Origin: JAXGPF01 sp964463985
Lineage (GTDB): Bacteria > Verrucomicrobiota > Kiritimatiellia > JAAZAB01
DNA: 58,126 bases
Assembly (NCBI GenBank): GCA_964463985.1
Contig: CAYXEK010000015.1
Span: forward strand, 1-58,126
Reading direction: 5' to 3'
Translations under genes and position numbers: made by a program
Shown here: positions 9,701 to 18,225 of the stretch, piece after piece
Layout: each line of letters opens with the position of its first letter
Numbering within the stretch: position 1 is the first letter of the stretch
Notes under the pieces: model-generated
Seen by the model: only the letters and a program-made list of their open reading frames with translations
Databases searched by the model: none
What the model was told of the DNA's origin: nothing

Positions 9701-10135
9701 GGCGCGCGCGGCGGCGCGCCGCCGCCCATCGTCAACGTGGAATTAAATCTCGATTTCATCGAATTCTCACCCATGGCGGCGGATGCCGGCAGCGGCGCCT
9801 TTTTGCCGGCCGATTACATGGAAGATGAAAGACTGCGGCTGGATTTTTTCCGCCGCCTGGCGTCGGCCGGCCTGGATGAACTGCCGGCGTTGCGCGCAGA
9901 ACTGGCCGACCGCTTCGGCCCCCTGCCTCCGCCGGCCGCGCGTTTGCTGCAGTTGGCGGACTTGCGCCAGCGCGCCGCGGCGGCCGGGATTACCGGCGTG
10001 GAAGTGCGCGCCGGCCGCGTGATGCTGCGCCGCGGCGGCGGCTATGTGCAGCAGCGGCATCAATTCCCGCGTTTGCGCGGCGGCAGCGCCGATGAACGCC
10101 TGGCGGAACTGGCGGAGTTGCTGGCGGCGGTATGA
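6767..10135 (+). CDS. mfd: Transcription-repair coupling factor Mfd
   Basis: Mfd displaces stalled RNA polymerase from DNA lesions and recruits UvrA. The 1122-aa product shows the full order: a UvrB-like N-terminus (RRGGLLDVWPPG), the RNA-polymerase-interacting domain (LEPGDLVVHVEHGIGRYLG), the SF2 translocase with Walker A GDAGYGKTE, DEEQ box, TATPIPRTLYLS and RGRVGR, and the C-terminal autoinhibitory domain (VELNLDFIEFSPMAAD). The ATG at 6767 was chosen because residues before it are low complexity and the next ATG (6803) is also possible; no strong ribosome binding site marks either. Length is near the E. coli protein (1148 aa). No operon partner is evident; the next gene starts 116 bases on behind an AT-rich stretch. 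Confidence 0.96.
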   Translation: MARAVSPRGTKTDAKVKTDLKFNRELLTRLRQALAPAGVRRLPALPFSAAAFLAAEIRRALQRGVVAVTDSLRTLEEFQRHLEVFCAPHEILRLPAEDISAGRERAAEVGRLGGERAQVLYKISQTPRPLVATCIQALMQTVPPAASLREMALRLLPGARHDPVSLMEMLAKQGYEVTAEVQSSGQAARRGGLLDVWPPGMEWPCRLEFYGETLESLRWFDPLTQRSQARANELVLLAEPAGGGSPAATGPWETPVKQMPADAVYLWFEPAGDAAEAPGGVAGIEAHAEMLLQAAPEALAAGRPAPLSEVRAVLAEFARKPPGARELHIGGIVTPDPAQALDLAFRPLPPMFSGGERSLAPDVFESERRKWLEDLERMARHGRRVCVFFGSVGGLERFRELYPRLQFELRLGALADGFDNDLLGLTVVSESNLIGRRKRLPGILNRQAARRAALNAAGETITDAMKLEPGDLVVHVEHGIGRYLGIYEVEFNGKRQEALTLEYADQARLYVPVSQAHLLSRYIGAGRPHAVTLHRLGGGRWRREKRAAEMAVRDLAAGLLETQALRNARPGYAFPADTAWQHEFEAAFPFHETEDQERAIREVKRDMQAPRPMDRLVCGDAGYGKTEVAMRAAFKCVIAGRQAAMLVPTTVLAQQHFDSFRERLTDYPVRVELLSRFQSPGVQARIIRDLRSGAVDIVIGTHRLVQPDVAFKDLGLVIIDEEQRFGVEHKERLKHMKQLVDVLTLTATPIPRTLYLSLTGAREISVIQTPPRERQPIETIIARYDDALIRAAILRELNRGGQVYFLYNRVMTIQRMADRLRRLAPEARLGVGHGQMAAGELARVVRAFAEGHLDLLLCTTIIESGMDISNANTIIIDRADRFGMAELYQLRGRVGRANRKAYAYLLLPPHGNLLSDARRRLGAIVEYSGAGAGFRLALRDLEIRGAGNLLGAAQSGHIAAVGFELYCQLLRQAVAAVTGARGGAPPPIVNVELNLDFIEFSPMAADAGSGAFLPADYMEDERLRLDFFRRLASAGLDELPALRAELADRFGPLPPPAARLLQLADLRQRAAAAGITGVEVRAGRVMLRRGGGYVQQRHQFPRLRGGSADERLAELAELLAAV

Positions 10136-10154
10136 GCCGCGCCCCTTAATATGG

Positions 10155-10187
10155 TTGACGTTGCGCAAATATCATGCTAATTATAAT
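10155..10187 (+). promoter_or_regulatory. Possible promoter of the two-component pair
   Basis: TTGACG at 10155-10160 and a perfect TATAAT at 10182-10187 lie in an AT-rich island between mfd and the response regulator. The 21-base spacing is too long for a standard promoter, so the -35 element may be elsewhere. Confidence 0.35.
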
Positions 10188-10251
10188 TCAATAGTTGTTA
10201 TTAATGGTTGATTGGTGTGCCGCTGCCGGAAGGCGGCAGGTCTTTAAAGTC

Positions 10252-10650
10252 ATGGCTGCTCTCAATGTTTTGATTGTTGATGATGAATCGTCCGTCCGCC
10301 GGTTGCTGGCCAGAATTTTGTCGGGAGTGCAGGGGGTCTCGTCCGGCGAAGCCGCCAGCGGAGGACAGGCCTTCGCCCTGGCGTCCCGGACGCGTTATGA
10401 CGCCATTGTTTGCGATTTGTATCTGCCGGACATTGATGGATTAAAGTTAATCAAAAACCTGCAGAAATCCGGCATTTGCCCGCCGCTGATCATGATGCTT
10501 TCCGGGGCCTTGAAGCCGCCGGAGGAAGAACTGCCCGCCGGCGCGATTTTCATCAACAAGCCGTTCACCCCGGGCGATATCACCGCGCCGCTGGAAGCTT
10601 ATGCGCGCGCCGCGCGGCAACCGCGGCCCGAGCCGCCGGGCCAGTCATAA
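10252..10650 (+). CDS. Single-domain response regulator
   Basis: The 132-aa product is a receiver domain only. The acidic pair is in VLIVDDES, the phospho-acceptor is Asp55 in VCDLYLPDIDG, the switch Ser is in MMLSG, and the conserved Lys is Lys104 in FINKPF. It has no output domain, so it passes or sequesters phosphate, or works by protein contact. The ATG at 10252 was preferred to a TTG at 10195 because the receiver fold begins immediately. A hybrid histidine kinase follows after 13 bases, so the two probably form one signalling pair; the kinase's own receiver may compete with or relay to it. Confidence 0.9.
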   Translation: MAALNVLIVDDESSVRRLLARILSGVQGVSSGEAASGGQAFALASRTRYDAIVCDLYLPDIDGLKLIKNLQKSGICPPLIMMLSGALKPPEEELPAGAIFINKPFTPGDITAPLEAYARAARQPRPEPPGQS

Positions 10651-10663
10651 CGGAGCACATCAT

Positions 10664-12337
10664 ATGTCCGAAGGGAATAAATTATCCCAGACCATGCGCA
10701 TTAAGATTGACGCGGACTCGGACGCGCCGATCACGCGGCGCATGCCTTCCATCCGCGCCCGCTCGTTCAGCACCCGGTTGCCGGTCAAGGCGCGCCTGAG
10801 CCCGGCCGAGAATACGCTTTACCAGCAATTCATGAAGAGCATTTACGACGCCGTGCTGATCACCGATCCCCAGGGCGCGCTGGTGGACGCCAATGGGCGC
10901 GCCTATGAGTTTTTCCTTTACGATTTGGACGAACTGTGCACGAAAACGATTTTCGATATCGTCTGTGGATTCAACGCGGTGGTGCTGGGCACGATCATCA
11001 GCAACTTGAAGAACGAGCGTTTCACCCTGATCGAAGCCTGTTGCCGCCGGCAGGATCAGACCTTGTTTCACGCGGAAATCGCCACCAGCCTGCTGCATCT
11101 GGGACAGGCGCCGCATTTGTGCTTTTTCGTGCGCGATATCAGCAAGCGCAAGCAGGACGAAGCCGACCTGGCGCAAACCCGCGCCCAGCTTGACCGGGCG
11201 GAACGGCTGGAAATGGCTGGCAGCATTGCCGGCCACATCGCCCATGATTTCAACAACTTGCTGACGCCCCTGCTGGCCTATCCGCATTTTATCCGCGAGG
11301 CGCTGCCGCCCGGGGCCCAGTGCCGCCAGGACCTGGACATCATTGAGAAAACCGCCCAGCAGATCGCGGACATCAACCAGCAGCTGCTGGCGCTCTCGCG
11401 CCGAGGCTATTACGAACAGCGGGTGCTGGACATCAATGCTGTGATCGAAAACGTGATGGTGCTGCTCAAGCGCGGCGGCCAGATGAACGGGGTGGAGTTG
11501 GATTTGCGACTGGAGGAAAACCTTTTGCACATCAAGGGTTCCTCGGAGCAGCTGCTGCGGGTGATTCACAATCTCTGCCAGAATGCCCTGGATGCGATGG
11601 ACCAGCGGAAACTACTGACCATCACCACCGAGCAGGTGTACCTGGAAGCGCCCTTGAAAAAATATGAATCGGTGGCCCAGGGCGAGTATATCAAGGTCAC
11701 GGTGGCGGATACCGGCCACGGTATTCCGCCGGAAATCCAGGACAAGATTTTCGACCCGTTTTTCACCACCAAGGAAGCCACGCGGCAGCGCGGCTCCGGC
11801 CTGGGTTTGAGCGTGGTCCACGGCATCGTCAAGGATCACCAGGGTTATATTGATTTGGAAAGCGCGGTCGGGCAGGGCGCCGCCTTCAGCCTCTATTTTC
11901 CGGTGTGCCGCGAAGAACTGACCGAGGCGTCCGTAAAGGAATGCACCGGCGGCCATGAAACCATCCTGATCGTGGACGACGATCGTCTGCAGATCGAGGT
12001 GACCACGCGCATTCTCACCAAACTCGGATACCAGGTGCTCAGCGCCAACAGCGGCGAGGAAGCCCTGGACCTTATGCGGCGCCGAAATCAGGAAGGGCAA
12101 TTGCCCGACCTGGCCGTGCTGGATATGATCATGGGCGGCGGGATTGACGGCACGGAAACCTACCGCCAGATGAAGGAGATCAATCCTCTGCAGCGCGCAA
12201 TTATTTTTTCCGGCTATGCGGAGTCCGTGCGGGTGGGCATGGCCCAGGAGTTAGGCGCCGGCGCTTACCTGCGCAAGCCGGTCAGCCTGGACAAGCTCGC
12301 GCAGGCCGTCCGCTTTGAACTGGACCGCCCGGCGTAA
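10664..12337 (+). CDS. Hybrid sensor histidine kinase (PAS-HisKA-HATPase-receiver)
   Basis: Domains run in order: a PAS-like sensor at about residues 50-160, a HisKA region with phospho-acceptor His194 in AGHIAHDFNNLLTP, the ATPase domain (N box LCQNALDAMD, G1 VADTGHGIPPE, F box FDPFFTTK, G2 GSGLGLSVVHG), and a C-terminal receiver with Asp in AVLDMIMGGGIDG. There are no membrane segments, so it is a cytoplasmic kinase of the NtrB-like HDFNN class. The ATG at 10664 follows CGGAG. It starts 13 bases after a lone response regulator and ends one base before a site-2 protease gene, so all three are likely co-transcribed. The stimulus cannot be told from the PAS sequence. Confidence 0.93.
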   Translation: MSEGNKLSQTMRIKIDADSDAPITRRMPSIRARSFSTRLPVKARLSPAENTLYQQFMKSIYDAVLITDPQGALVDANGRAYEFFLYDLDELCTKTIFDIVCGFNAVVLGTIISNLKNERFTLIEACCRRQDQTLFHAEIATSLLHLGQAPHLCFFVRDISKRKQDEADLAQTRAQLDRAERLEMAGSIAGHIAHDFNNLLTPLLAYPHFIREALPPGAQCRQDLDIIEKTAQQIADINQQLLALSRRGYYEQRVLDINAVIENVMVLLKRGGQMNGVELDLRLEENLLHIKGSSEQLLRVIHNLCQNALDAMDQRKLLTITTEQVYLEAPLKKYESVAQGEYIKVTVADTGHGIPPEIQDKIFDPFFTTKEATRQRGSGLGLSVVHGIVKDHQGYIDLESAVGQGAAFSLYFPVCREELTEASVKECTGGHETILIVDDDRLQIEVTTRILTKLGYQVLSANSGEEALDLMRRRNQEGQLPDLAVLDMIMGGGIDGTETYRQMKEINPLQRAIIFSGYAESVRVGMAQELGAGAYLRKPVSLDKLAQAVRFELDRPA

Positions 12338-12338
12338 C

Positions 12339-13043
12339 ATGGCCGCCGCCATCCAGATCGCGCGGATTTGCGGCATACCCCTTCGGATCCATTATTCGCT
12401 GTTGCTGATCTTCCCGTTGTTTGCCTGGCATTTCGCCGCCGGTTTGGGCGGGGATGCCGGCGCGTGGGGGTTGGGCGGGGCATTGGCGGCTTTGCTGTTT
12501 GCCAGCGTGGCCTTGCATGAATTGGGCCATTCCCTTACGGCCCTGGCCATGGGAGTGCGCGTGGCGGAAATCATGCTGCTGCCCATCGGCGGCGCGGCGC
12601 GTCTCGATCAAATGCCCCGGCGGTTCTGGCAGGAACTGCTGCTGGCCGCCGCCGGTCCGGCGGTCAGCCTGACATTGGCCGCCGCCGGGTGGCGGGCGGC
12701 GGACGGGGTTGCCCAATCATGGCCGCGCGCCGGCCGCGTTCTGACGGACCTGGCCTGGATTAATCTGGCGCTCGGCCTGTTTAATCTGCTGCCCGCTTTC
12801 CCCATGGATGGCGGACGCATGCTGCGCGCGCTGTTGACTCCCTGGCTGGGCCGCCTGGGCGCCACCCGCCTGGCGGCCCGGCTTGGCCAGGCGCTGGCAT
12901 TGGTATTCGGCTTGATCGGAGCCTACCCTCCGTTTAATCCGGTGTTGGTGGCGATAGCCTTTTTCGTTTATGCCGCCGCCGCCGCCGAGTATCGCCAGGT
13001 TTTGCGCGAAACGCTTGGGCCCCCGCCCATGGACTCGCAATAG
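12339..13043 (+). CDS. Site-2 protease (M50) family membrane metalloprotease
   Basis: This 234-aa integral membrane protein has the M50 zinc site HELGH (about residues 67-71) inside a transmembrane segment and the second-metal-ligand motif NLLPAFPMDGGRMLRAL near residue 158. Five or six hydrophobic segments are visible. There is no PDZ or CBS domain, so it belongs to the short SpoIVFB/Rip-like group that cuts membrane-bound transcription factors or signal peptides inside the membrane. The ATG begins one base after the kinase stop codon, which suggests translational coupling. Its substrate is not apparent in this window. Confidence 0.9.
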   Translation: MAAAIQIARICGIPLRIHYSLLLIFPLFAWHFAAGLGGDAGAWGLGGALAALLFASVALHELGHSLTALAMGVRVAEIMLLPIGGAARLDQMPRRFWQELLLAAAGPAVSLTLAAAGWRAADGVAQSWPRAGRVLTDLAWINLALGLFNLLPAFPMDGGRMLRALLTPWLGRLGATRLAARLGQALALVFGLIGAYPPFNPVLVAIAFFVYAAAAAEYRQVLRETLGPPPMDSQ

Positions 13044-13047
13044 CCTG

Positions 13048-13074
13048 GCGTCCGTGCGCCGGCCGTCCGGACGC
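13048..13074. terminator. Bidirectional terminator-like hairpin
   Basis: GCGTCCG at 13048-13054 pairs with CGGACGC at 13068-13074 around a 13-base loop. It fills the 34-base gap between two convergent genes. There is no T-run, so intrinsic activity is uncertain. Confidence 0.45.
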
Positions 13075-13077
13075 GCC

Positions 13078-15309
13078 TCATTCCCCGAGATAGATGATCA
13101 ACTTGTCGTGAGCCAGCAGCGCCAGGTCGCCGATGCCGTCGCCATTGATATCCCCTGAAGCCGCTTCGCGCGGTTCCATCCCGCCGCGTTCGGCGGCAAA
13201 ACCAGGGTCTTCGAAAACTTCAAATGCCAGGCGCTCCGCCAGTTTACGCCCGGAGCGCTCGACGATTTCCAGCGAGCGGTTGCGCGTGTCGGTCAGGGCA
13301 ATCAATGGGCGCGGCGGACATCCGAGGCGGACCAGCCGCACATCGGACAGCGCCGGCTCTTCGGCGGGCGAGGCGTATTCGGCGTCATGCTCGATCCGGA
13401 AGGATGCCGGCGCGTCATGGAAGATGTAAAGTTCCTGTTCCGTGATCAGTAATAGACCTGCGTCGCGCCTGCCGTCGTCCGCGGTAAGCTGGTGCAGCCC
13501 CACCGGCGCGGGCAGGGGCACGCCGATGTGCAGCCGGCGCGGCAGTTCCGCCGCGGGGTCGAACCAGAGCAGGTCGTTGCCATCCTGGTCGAAAATCAGG
13601 GCGCCGGCGCTGGCGGGCGTTTTTTGGAAAAAAACCGCGGCTGTCAGCGTGGCATTGCCGGCGGCGGAACTGAATTGCCGGCGGGGATGCCATGCGCCGT
13701 TGCCCCACGCGAATTCCCTGGCTACTTTTCCCAATGCCAGCAGCATGGCGCCGGGTTGGCCGTCATGCATGGCCGGCCGCAGCGAAGCGTCTGCAGCATT
13801 GAACGAAGAGGCCTTGGCGGGCGCCAGTTCTTCGGTTTCGGTAAGCGCGAAAAATACCGGCGGCTGGTAGGGTGTAAAAAGCATGATGCCCAGCGACTTT
13901 TCGCCCAGCGGCCAGATGCGGATGGCATCCGGGTCGTTTGGCAAGTCCACGGGGTGGGCATAGGGCGGCTGGCCGGAAGATTCCTCGCCCAGCGGCTGGA
14001 TCGTGATGGTGGCGGCGCGGGTAATGGCGTCGCGGCAGACCCAAACCGCCGCCGGCCGGTCGGGCAGGGCGGCGGCCATCAGCGGTCCGGGATAGGGCGG
14101 CGGGAGAAGCTGCGGGAACTCCTCCGGATGATTGCGGTCGTGCAGGGCGGCGGTTTTTTCCGCGGCGCTGAACACCAGCAGATTGCCGCTGGCCGTCAGG
14201 CTGATCGAATTGATGCCGGCCAGCGAATCGCAGCAGCGCGGCTCGGCCGACAAGCCTGCGGCGTTGCCGTGGTAAATGTGAATTTGGCCCGATTCCGGGG
14301 CCGCGACACAAAAATCGGCGCGGCCGTCGCCGTTGAAATCGCCGACCGTCCAGGCAGGCGCCTGGCGCTGGTTAATCCCCCGCAGCGGGATGCGCACCGG
14401 CAGAATTTCATCCTGGTCGAGAAAACTCGCCGCGGGTTCCGGCTTGACGGTGTAAAGGCGCAGTCCGCGGCCGCTTTGAATGATGCTGCCAATCTGCTCC
14501 GGCGCGCCAGCCGCCAATCCCAGCGCCGCCGACTTTCGCGCGGGCGCAATGGGCAGAATGCATTCCGGGCCGAATGCCCTGGATCCCACGCCGGGGCGGA
14601 GGCGGAGCAGGGTGGCATTGTCGGCCAGGAAGATCAGCAAATCGGCCAAGCCGTCGCCCGTGAAATCCGCGGTGTAAAATTTCAATGCTTCCGGCGGGGT
14701 AATGGGAATTTCCGTGCGCTGCGCGAAACGGCCTTCGCCTTCGTTCCACAATAACTCAAGCCCATCTTTGCGGCAAACCGCGATGTCCACCCGCCCGTCG
14801 CGGTCCAGATCGGCTGTTCGCAGGTCCATAAGCTTTTCCGGCGATTTGAGAAAAATCTTCTGCGCAGTTTGCAGCGCGCCATCGGCGTAAGGATAGACAT
14901 GCAGACCCAGTTCCCGGCCCAACGCCAGTACCGCCGGTTGGTCCGGTCCATAAAGATCGGCTGTCCGGCAGGCGATGATCTGCTGGTCCACAACCACTCC
15001 CAGGTTGGTGAAGGTTTCCTCCAGTCGCGGCGCGCGGCCGGCATCCGGCGGGGCCGACGGATGCGCCCGGATAAGCACTTCCAGGCGCGAGGCCTGGTTG
15101 TTGGCGAAGATCACGTCATCCATGCCGTCGCCGTTCAAGTCATGGGTATGCAGCAGTGCCGCGCCATTTTCAAACCGGTAGATTTCCATGCCGCGGAAGC
15201 CCAGTCCCGCGGCCGCATCCGCCGTCGGCTCGCCGGCCGCCAGGGCGGCGGCGGCCGCCATCGTGGCGATCAACACCGCTTTCCGACAGGATTTGAAGAA
15301 TGGTTGCAT
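13078..15309 (-). CDS. Secreted FG-GAP/VCBS-repeat protein
   Basis: The 743-aa product has a Sec signal peptide (basic FKSCRK, hydrophobic stretch to about residue 25) and at least five calcium-binding FG-GAP/VCBS-type motifs: DLNGDGMDDVIF, DLDRDGRVDIAV, DFTGDGLADLLI, DFNGDGRADFCV and DINGDGIGDLAL. Such repeats build a beta-propeller like that of integrin alpha chains. No enzyme domain, membrane anchor or sorting signal is visible. The last motif lies just before the C-terminus, so the propeller appears to close. It lies downstream of an exported 573-aa protein and a protease on the same strand, but a 200-base gap with hairpins separates it from them. The ligand is unknown. Confidence 0.85.
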   Translation of the reverse strand: MQPFFKSCRKAVLIATMAAAAALAAGEPTADAAAGLGFRGMEIYRFENGAALLHTHDLNGDGMDDVIFANNQASRLEVLIRAHPSAPPDAGRAPRLEETFTNLGVVVDQQIIACRTADLYGPDQPAVLALGRELGLHVYPYADGALQTAQKIFLKSPEKLMDLRTADLDRDGRVDIAVCRKDGLELLWNEGEGRFAQRTEIPITPPEALKFYTADFTGDGLADLLIFLADNATLLRLRPGVGSRAFGPECILPIAPARKSAALGLAAGAPEQIGSIIQSGRGLRLYTVKPEPAASFLDQDEILPVRIPLRGINQRQAPAWTVGDFNGDGRADFCVAAPESGQIHIYHGNAAGLSAEPRCCDSLAGINSISLTASGNLLVFSAAEKTAALHDRNHPEEFPQLLPPPYPGPLMAAALPDRPAAVWVCRDAITRAATITIQPLGEESSGQPPYAHPVDLPNDPDAIRIWPLGEKSLGIMLFTPYQPPVFFALTETEELAPAKASSFNAADASLRPAMHDGQPGAMLLALGKVAREFAWGNGAWHPRRQFSSAAGNATLTAAVFFQKTPASAGALIFDQDGNDLLWFDPAAELPRRLHIGVPLPAPVGLHQLTADDGRRDAGLLLITEQELYIFHDAPASFRIEHDAEYASPAEEPALSDVRLVRLGCPPRPLIALTDTRNRSLEIVERSGRKLAERLAFEVFEDPGFAAERGGMEPREAASGDINGDGIGDLALLAHDKLIIYLGE

Positions 15310-15511
15310 GTTAAGCCTCGTACAGAAGTGTGCCGTGTCCGGTGTTCTGCACTGTGGCGCCGAACTGCGTTCGGCGGCCAGAATCAGAATCAGATTGCAG
15401 CACGCAGTGCTGCACTACAGTTCAGAAACTTTGTGCCTATGTGTCCTTGCCCATTATTTTCATAACTTTTCGTTCCCGCCACGCAAGGTGGCAGGGGACG
15501 CGTTTTGGAAA
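15310..15511. other. Hairpin-rich intergenic region
   Basis: The gap between two minus-strand genes contains a 7-bp stem at 15358-15376 (CGCCGAA / TTCGGCG), a second at 15397-15413 (GCAGCAC / GTGCTGC with a 3-base loop) and, at 15471-15499, a 29-base segment shared with the mobile-like element at 31 kb. No gene is seen. The hairpins may end the upstream transcript. Confidence 0.5.
15471..15499 (-). repeat. Fragment related to the 31-kb MITE-like element
   Basis: Read on the minus strand, this 29-base stretch matches 30973-31001 with one difference. The match extends weakly on the terminal-repeat side (ATTTC followed by an A-run). Two copies 15 kb apart in opposite orientation indicate a dispersed repeat family. 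Confidence 0.6.
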
Positions 15512-17233
15512 TCAGGGATTTGTCCAGACCGTTACGCTTTCCCAGCCGTCGGGCGTGGCCGCGCTGTAGGAAAGCAGCGGCCCGAAAAACGCGGCGATCT
15601 TTTCCGCCGGCGGCAGACGGTCGAAATTCACGCCGGAGGCTTGACCGGAACGCGTTTGATGCTTGGCGTTTAATTGCTCCAGGTAACGGCGGATTTGCCG
15701 CCATTGGGCGCCCGTCAGGTACCCGCGGATGGCTGCGCCCAGGTCCAGCAATTCGTAGGAGCAGGCTGAGGCTGGTTTGAGGCGCAACAGGTCCTTGTAG
15801 GCAGCGCTTTCGTAAAAATCCGCGCCGCTGCCGGGGGTGTCGGCGGCGCGCAGAGCGGCGCGCACCATGGGGTCGTCGCCCAGCGCCAGGTATTGTCCGA
15901 CCATGGCCAGGCTCCAGGTATTGGACCCGGCGGCGGGATGGGCAAAGGTATAGATGGGACGTCCGCGGAATTCCGAGGCCTGGAAATTTTCGCCCAGTTG
16001 CGCGCGCAGCGGAGCGCCATCCGCCAACAGCCGCGCCATGGCCGCGGCGGCTTCCGCGGGTTGTTTTACCTGCCAGTACATCAGCGTGCGGCTGTTGCCG
16101 TCCCGCATCCGGCTGCAGGAGGCATATCCGGTGTCCAGATGCCGGAGCACGTCGTTGGGCAGATCAAGGCCGAAGGTCTGCTGCAGCATGAGTTCGAAAA
16201 ATTGCCGGGAGGCGGACAGCGTTGGATTGATCTGATTGAGCATTTCCGGAAGCGCCGCCCAGAGCGCGGCCAGGTTCATCCGGTTGGCGTTGTAGGAGAA
16301 AACATCCGCCGGAATATGCGGCAGACGCCAATCCGCCGGCAGCGGCGCGGGATCCAGCAGCGTCCAGACGCCCTGCCGGCAACTGCGGTTGTTGACGCGC
16401 AAAGCCGTGCGCAACCGGCCTTCCTGAGCGGAAATGTCGAAAGATATCTCCTGCAACTCGGAAATCTTCAAGGCCTTGATCAAGTCGCCGGGCTTGAAAA
16501 GCGGCGGAGCATTGGTGGCGGCGTTGCCCGTTGTGCGCGGCGGCCGGGGAGTGATCGCTTTTTCAAGCAAGGCGCAGAGCCATGCTCCATCCGCACGACC
16601 TTGCAGCAGATAGGGCGCGGCGGCGCCGGCCGGCGGCCGGGCCTGAAGGCGGCTGATGCTTTTTTCCACCCAGGCGCGATCGGCGGAGTCCAGGTAGGTG
16701 TTCTTGACGAAAGCCTGCCAGGTTGTATTGGTGGTTTTGCCGGGCGATACCAGGGTGGTGCGCAGCAATTCCACGCCTTGAAAGCTTTCGCGGACAAACG
16801 TAATTGATTCCGGCAGCAGCTGGCTGATGCGCCGGTCCAGTTCCTGCATCCGCGAGTATTGCGGCTCGGACAATTGCGCTGCAATGCAAAGCCCTGATGC
16901 CGGCCCCGGCATCAGGCCGATTGCCAGGTCTTCCTGAAGCAGCCGGAGCGATTCCTGCTGCAAATGACGTATTTCATCGCGCAGGTGCGCGGGCGCGCCA
17001 TGGTGCGGCAGCCATCGGGCGGGATCGGGATGTCCGAGAAAATCCTGCATGGCCTGGTCGCGCCAGCAGCGGCCCGGGGGTGACGATTCCAGCGCGGCGC
17101 ACAGGTTGGAAACGCTGGGAATATGCAGCCGGATGGCGCTGTCTTCCGGCAGCAGCTCCCGCCGCGCGGCGGCCGGCAGCGCTAGGGCGGTCATCAGGAT
17201 GGCGGCAAGCGGCGGCAGGCGGGCATGGTTCAT
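15512..17233 (-). CDS. Exported protein of unknown function, coupled to an S1C protease
   Basis: I cannot assign a family. The 573-aa product starts at 17233 behind CCGGAGGAACC and has a signal peptide (MNHARLPPLAAILMTALALPAAA). The mature part alternates helical and beta-like stretches and is Gln/Arg/Leu rich. It contains no recognisable metal or nucleophile motif. Its style resembles the DUF3352-like secreted proteins of planctomycetes and relatives, but that is only an impression. Its ATG overlaps the stop of the upstream serine protease as ATGA, so the two are translated together and probably act in the same envelope process. Confidence 0.75.
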   Translation of the reverse strand: MNHARLPPLAAILMTALALPAAARRELLPEDSAIRLHIPSVSNLCAALESSPPGRCWRDQAMQDFLGHPDPARWLPHHGAPAHLRDEIRHLQQESLRLLQEDLAIGLMPGPASGLCIAAQLSEPQYSRMQELDRRISQLLPESITFVRESFQGVELLRTTLVSPGKTTNTTWQAFVKNTYLDSADRAWVEKSISRLQARPPAGAAAPYLLQGRADGAWLCALLEKAITPRPPRTTGNAATNAPPLFKPGDLIKALKISELQEISFDISAQEGRLRTALRVNNRSCRQGVWTLLDPAPLPADWRLPHIPADVFSYNANRMNLAALWAALPEMLNQINPTLSASRQFFELMLQQTFGLDLPNDVLRHLDTGYASCSRMRDGNSRTLMYWQVKQPAEAAAAMARLLADGAPLRAQLGENFQASEFRGRPIYTFAHPAAGSNTWSLAMVGQYLALGDDPMVRAALRAADTPGSGADFYESAAYKDLLRLKPASACSYELLDLGAAIRGYLTGAQWRQIRRYLEQLNAKHQTRSGQASGVNFDRLPPAEKIAAFFGPLLSYSAATPDGWESVTVWTNP

Positions 17234-18225
17234 GGTTCCTCCGGGGTGGATGATTGACACTGGCGGGACGCGCGGCGCGGCGGGTCGAGATATAAAAATC
17301 CCGATTCGGAATTGTTTTCATCGAAGGCATAATCATCCAAATGATCCAGCAGGAAACGGGCATGGCGCACCGGGATGGCAAAGTTCAGCCCCTGCCTGAC
17401 GGGAATCTGCATGTTGATGACGCCGATCACCTGTCCGCGGGCGTTGAATAACGGGCCGCCGGAATTGCCCGGATTGACCGGGGCATCCGTTTGCAGAAAA
17501 AGCAGGCCGTTGAAATTCCGGGCCGTCTGGCTGATGACTCCCTGGGTCACGGATCGTTCCAGCCCCAGCGGGTTGCCGATGACGAACACGGCTTCCCCGG
17601 GCCGGCAGCGGTCGTGCGGCGCCAGCACCGCCGGGGTAATGGGGGCATCCGTTTCGATTTCCGCGACCCGCAGCACGGCCAGGTCGTGGAAGGCGTCCAC
17701 TGCGACGATCCGGACATCCTGGTGGACAATCCGCCGCAGGACCTGCCGATCCCGCACGAAGCGCGTCACCGCCGCCCGGCGCTCGCCGCGGATGACATGA
17801 AAATTGGTGAGCAAGTACCCCCGGCGGTTGACAAAAAACCCCGAACCCAGGCCGCGCGGCGTGCGCACGACGGCCACTGACGGGGCAAACTGCGCGGCCG
17901 CCTCGGCGATGGTTGCGGCGTCCGCCGCGCCGGCGAGGTAGAAGGCTTCAGCGCCGGATGCTGCGGGCGCGGCATCCCCGCCTGCCGCGCGCGATTCGAG
18001 AATCGCGTTTGCCGGCACGGCCAGAACTTCATGGCCCAGGTCCAGGAACACCGCCTGTTCATCCTGCTTCAACACCGGGGCTGTGACTACGGCGCCTCCG
18101 CGCAGCGTGATGGACACTACCGGCGGCCCGGGGTCAACGGCTCCGCCCGCCGCCAGGGCCAGCAGACTTATGCCTGTCGCGCAGGCCCTTCGCCCGGCCA
18201 GTCCAGCGAAAAATTTGAAACGCAT
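17230..18225 (-). CDS. Exported S1C (HtrA-type) serine protease without PDZ
   Basis: The 331-aa protein has the trypsin-like triad of the DegP/HtrA family: His143 in LLTNFHVIRG, Asp181 in AVDAFHDLAVLRV and Ser255 in NPGNSGGPLF. After a signal peptide (about residues 1-29) there is a short beta-rich domain (residues 36-80) that may regulate it, then the protease. Family members usually end in one or two PDZ domains; here the sequence stops about 50 residues after the catalytic core. The ATG at 18225 was chosen because earlier in-frame residues do not fit a signal peptide. The stop overlaps the next gene as ATGA. Likely role: envelope protein quality control or processing of the coupled partner. 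Confidence 0.9.
   Translation of the reverse strand: MRFKFFAGLAGRRACATGISLLALAAGGAVDPGPPVVSITLRGGAVVTAPVLKQDEQAVFLDLGHEVLAVPANAILESRAAGGDAAPAASGAEAFYLAGAADAATIAEAAAQFAPSVAVVRTPRGLGSGFFVNRRGYLLTNFHVIRGERRAAVTRFVRDRQVLRRIVHQDVRIVAVDAFHDLAVLRVAEIETDAPITPAVLAPHDRCRPGEAVFVIGNPLGLERSVTQGVISQTARNFNGLLFLQTDAPVNPGNSGGPLFNARGQVIGVINMQIPVRQGLNFAIPVRHARFLLDHLDDYAFDENNSESGFLYLDPPRRASRQCQSSTPEEP

Noticed and set aside
13492..14754. 420-codon open frame opposite the FG-GAP protein gene
   Set aside because: Antisense shadow; the opposite strand encodes recognisable calcium-binding repeats and a signal peptide.
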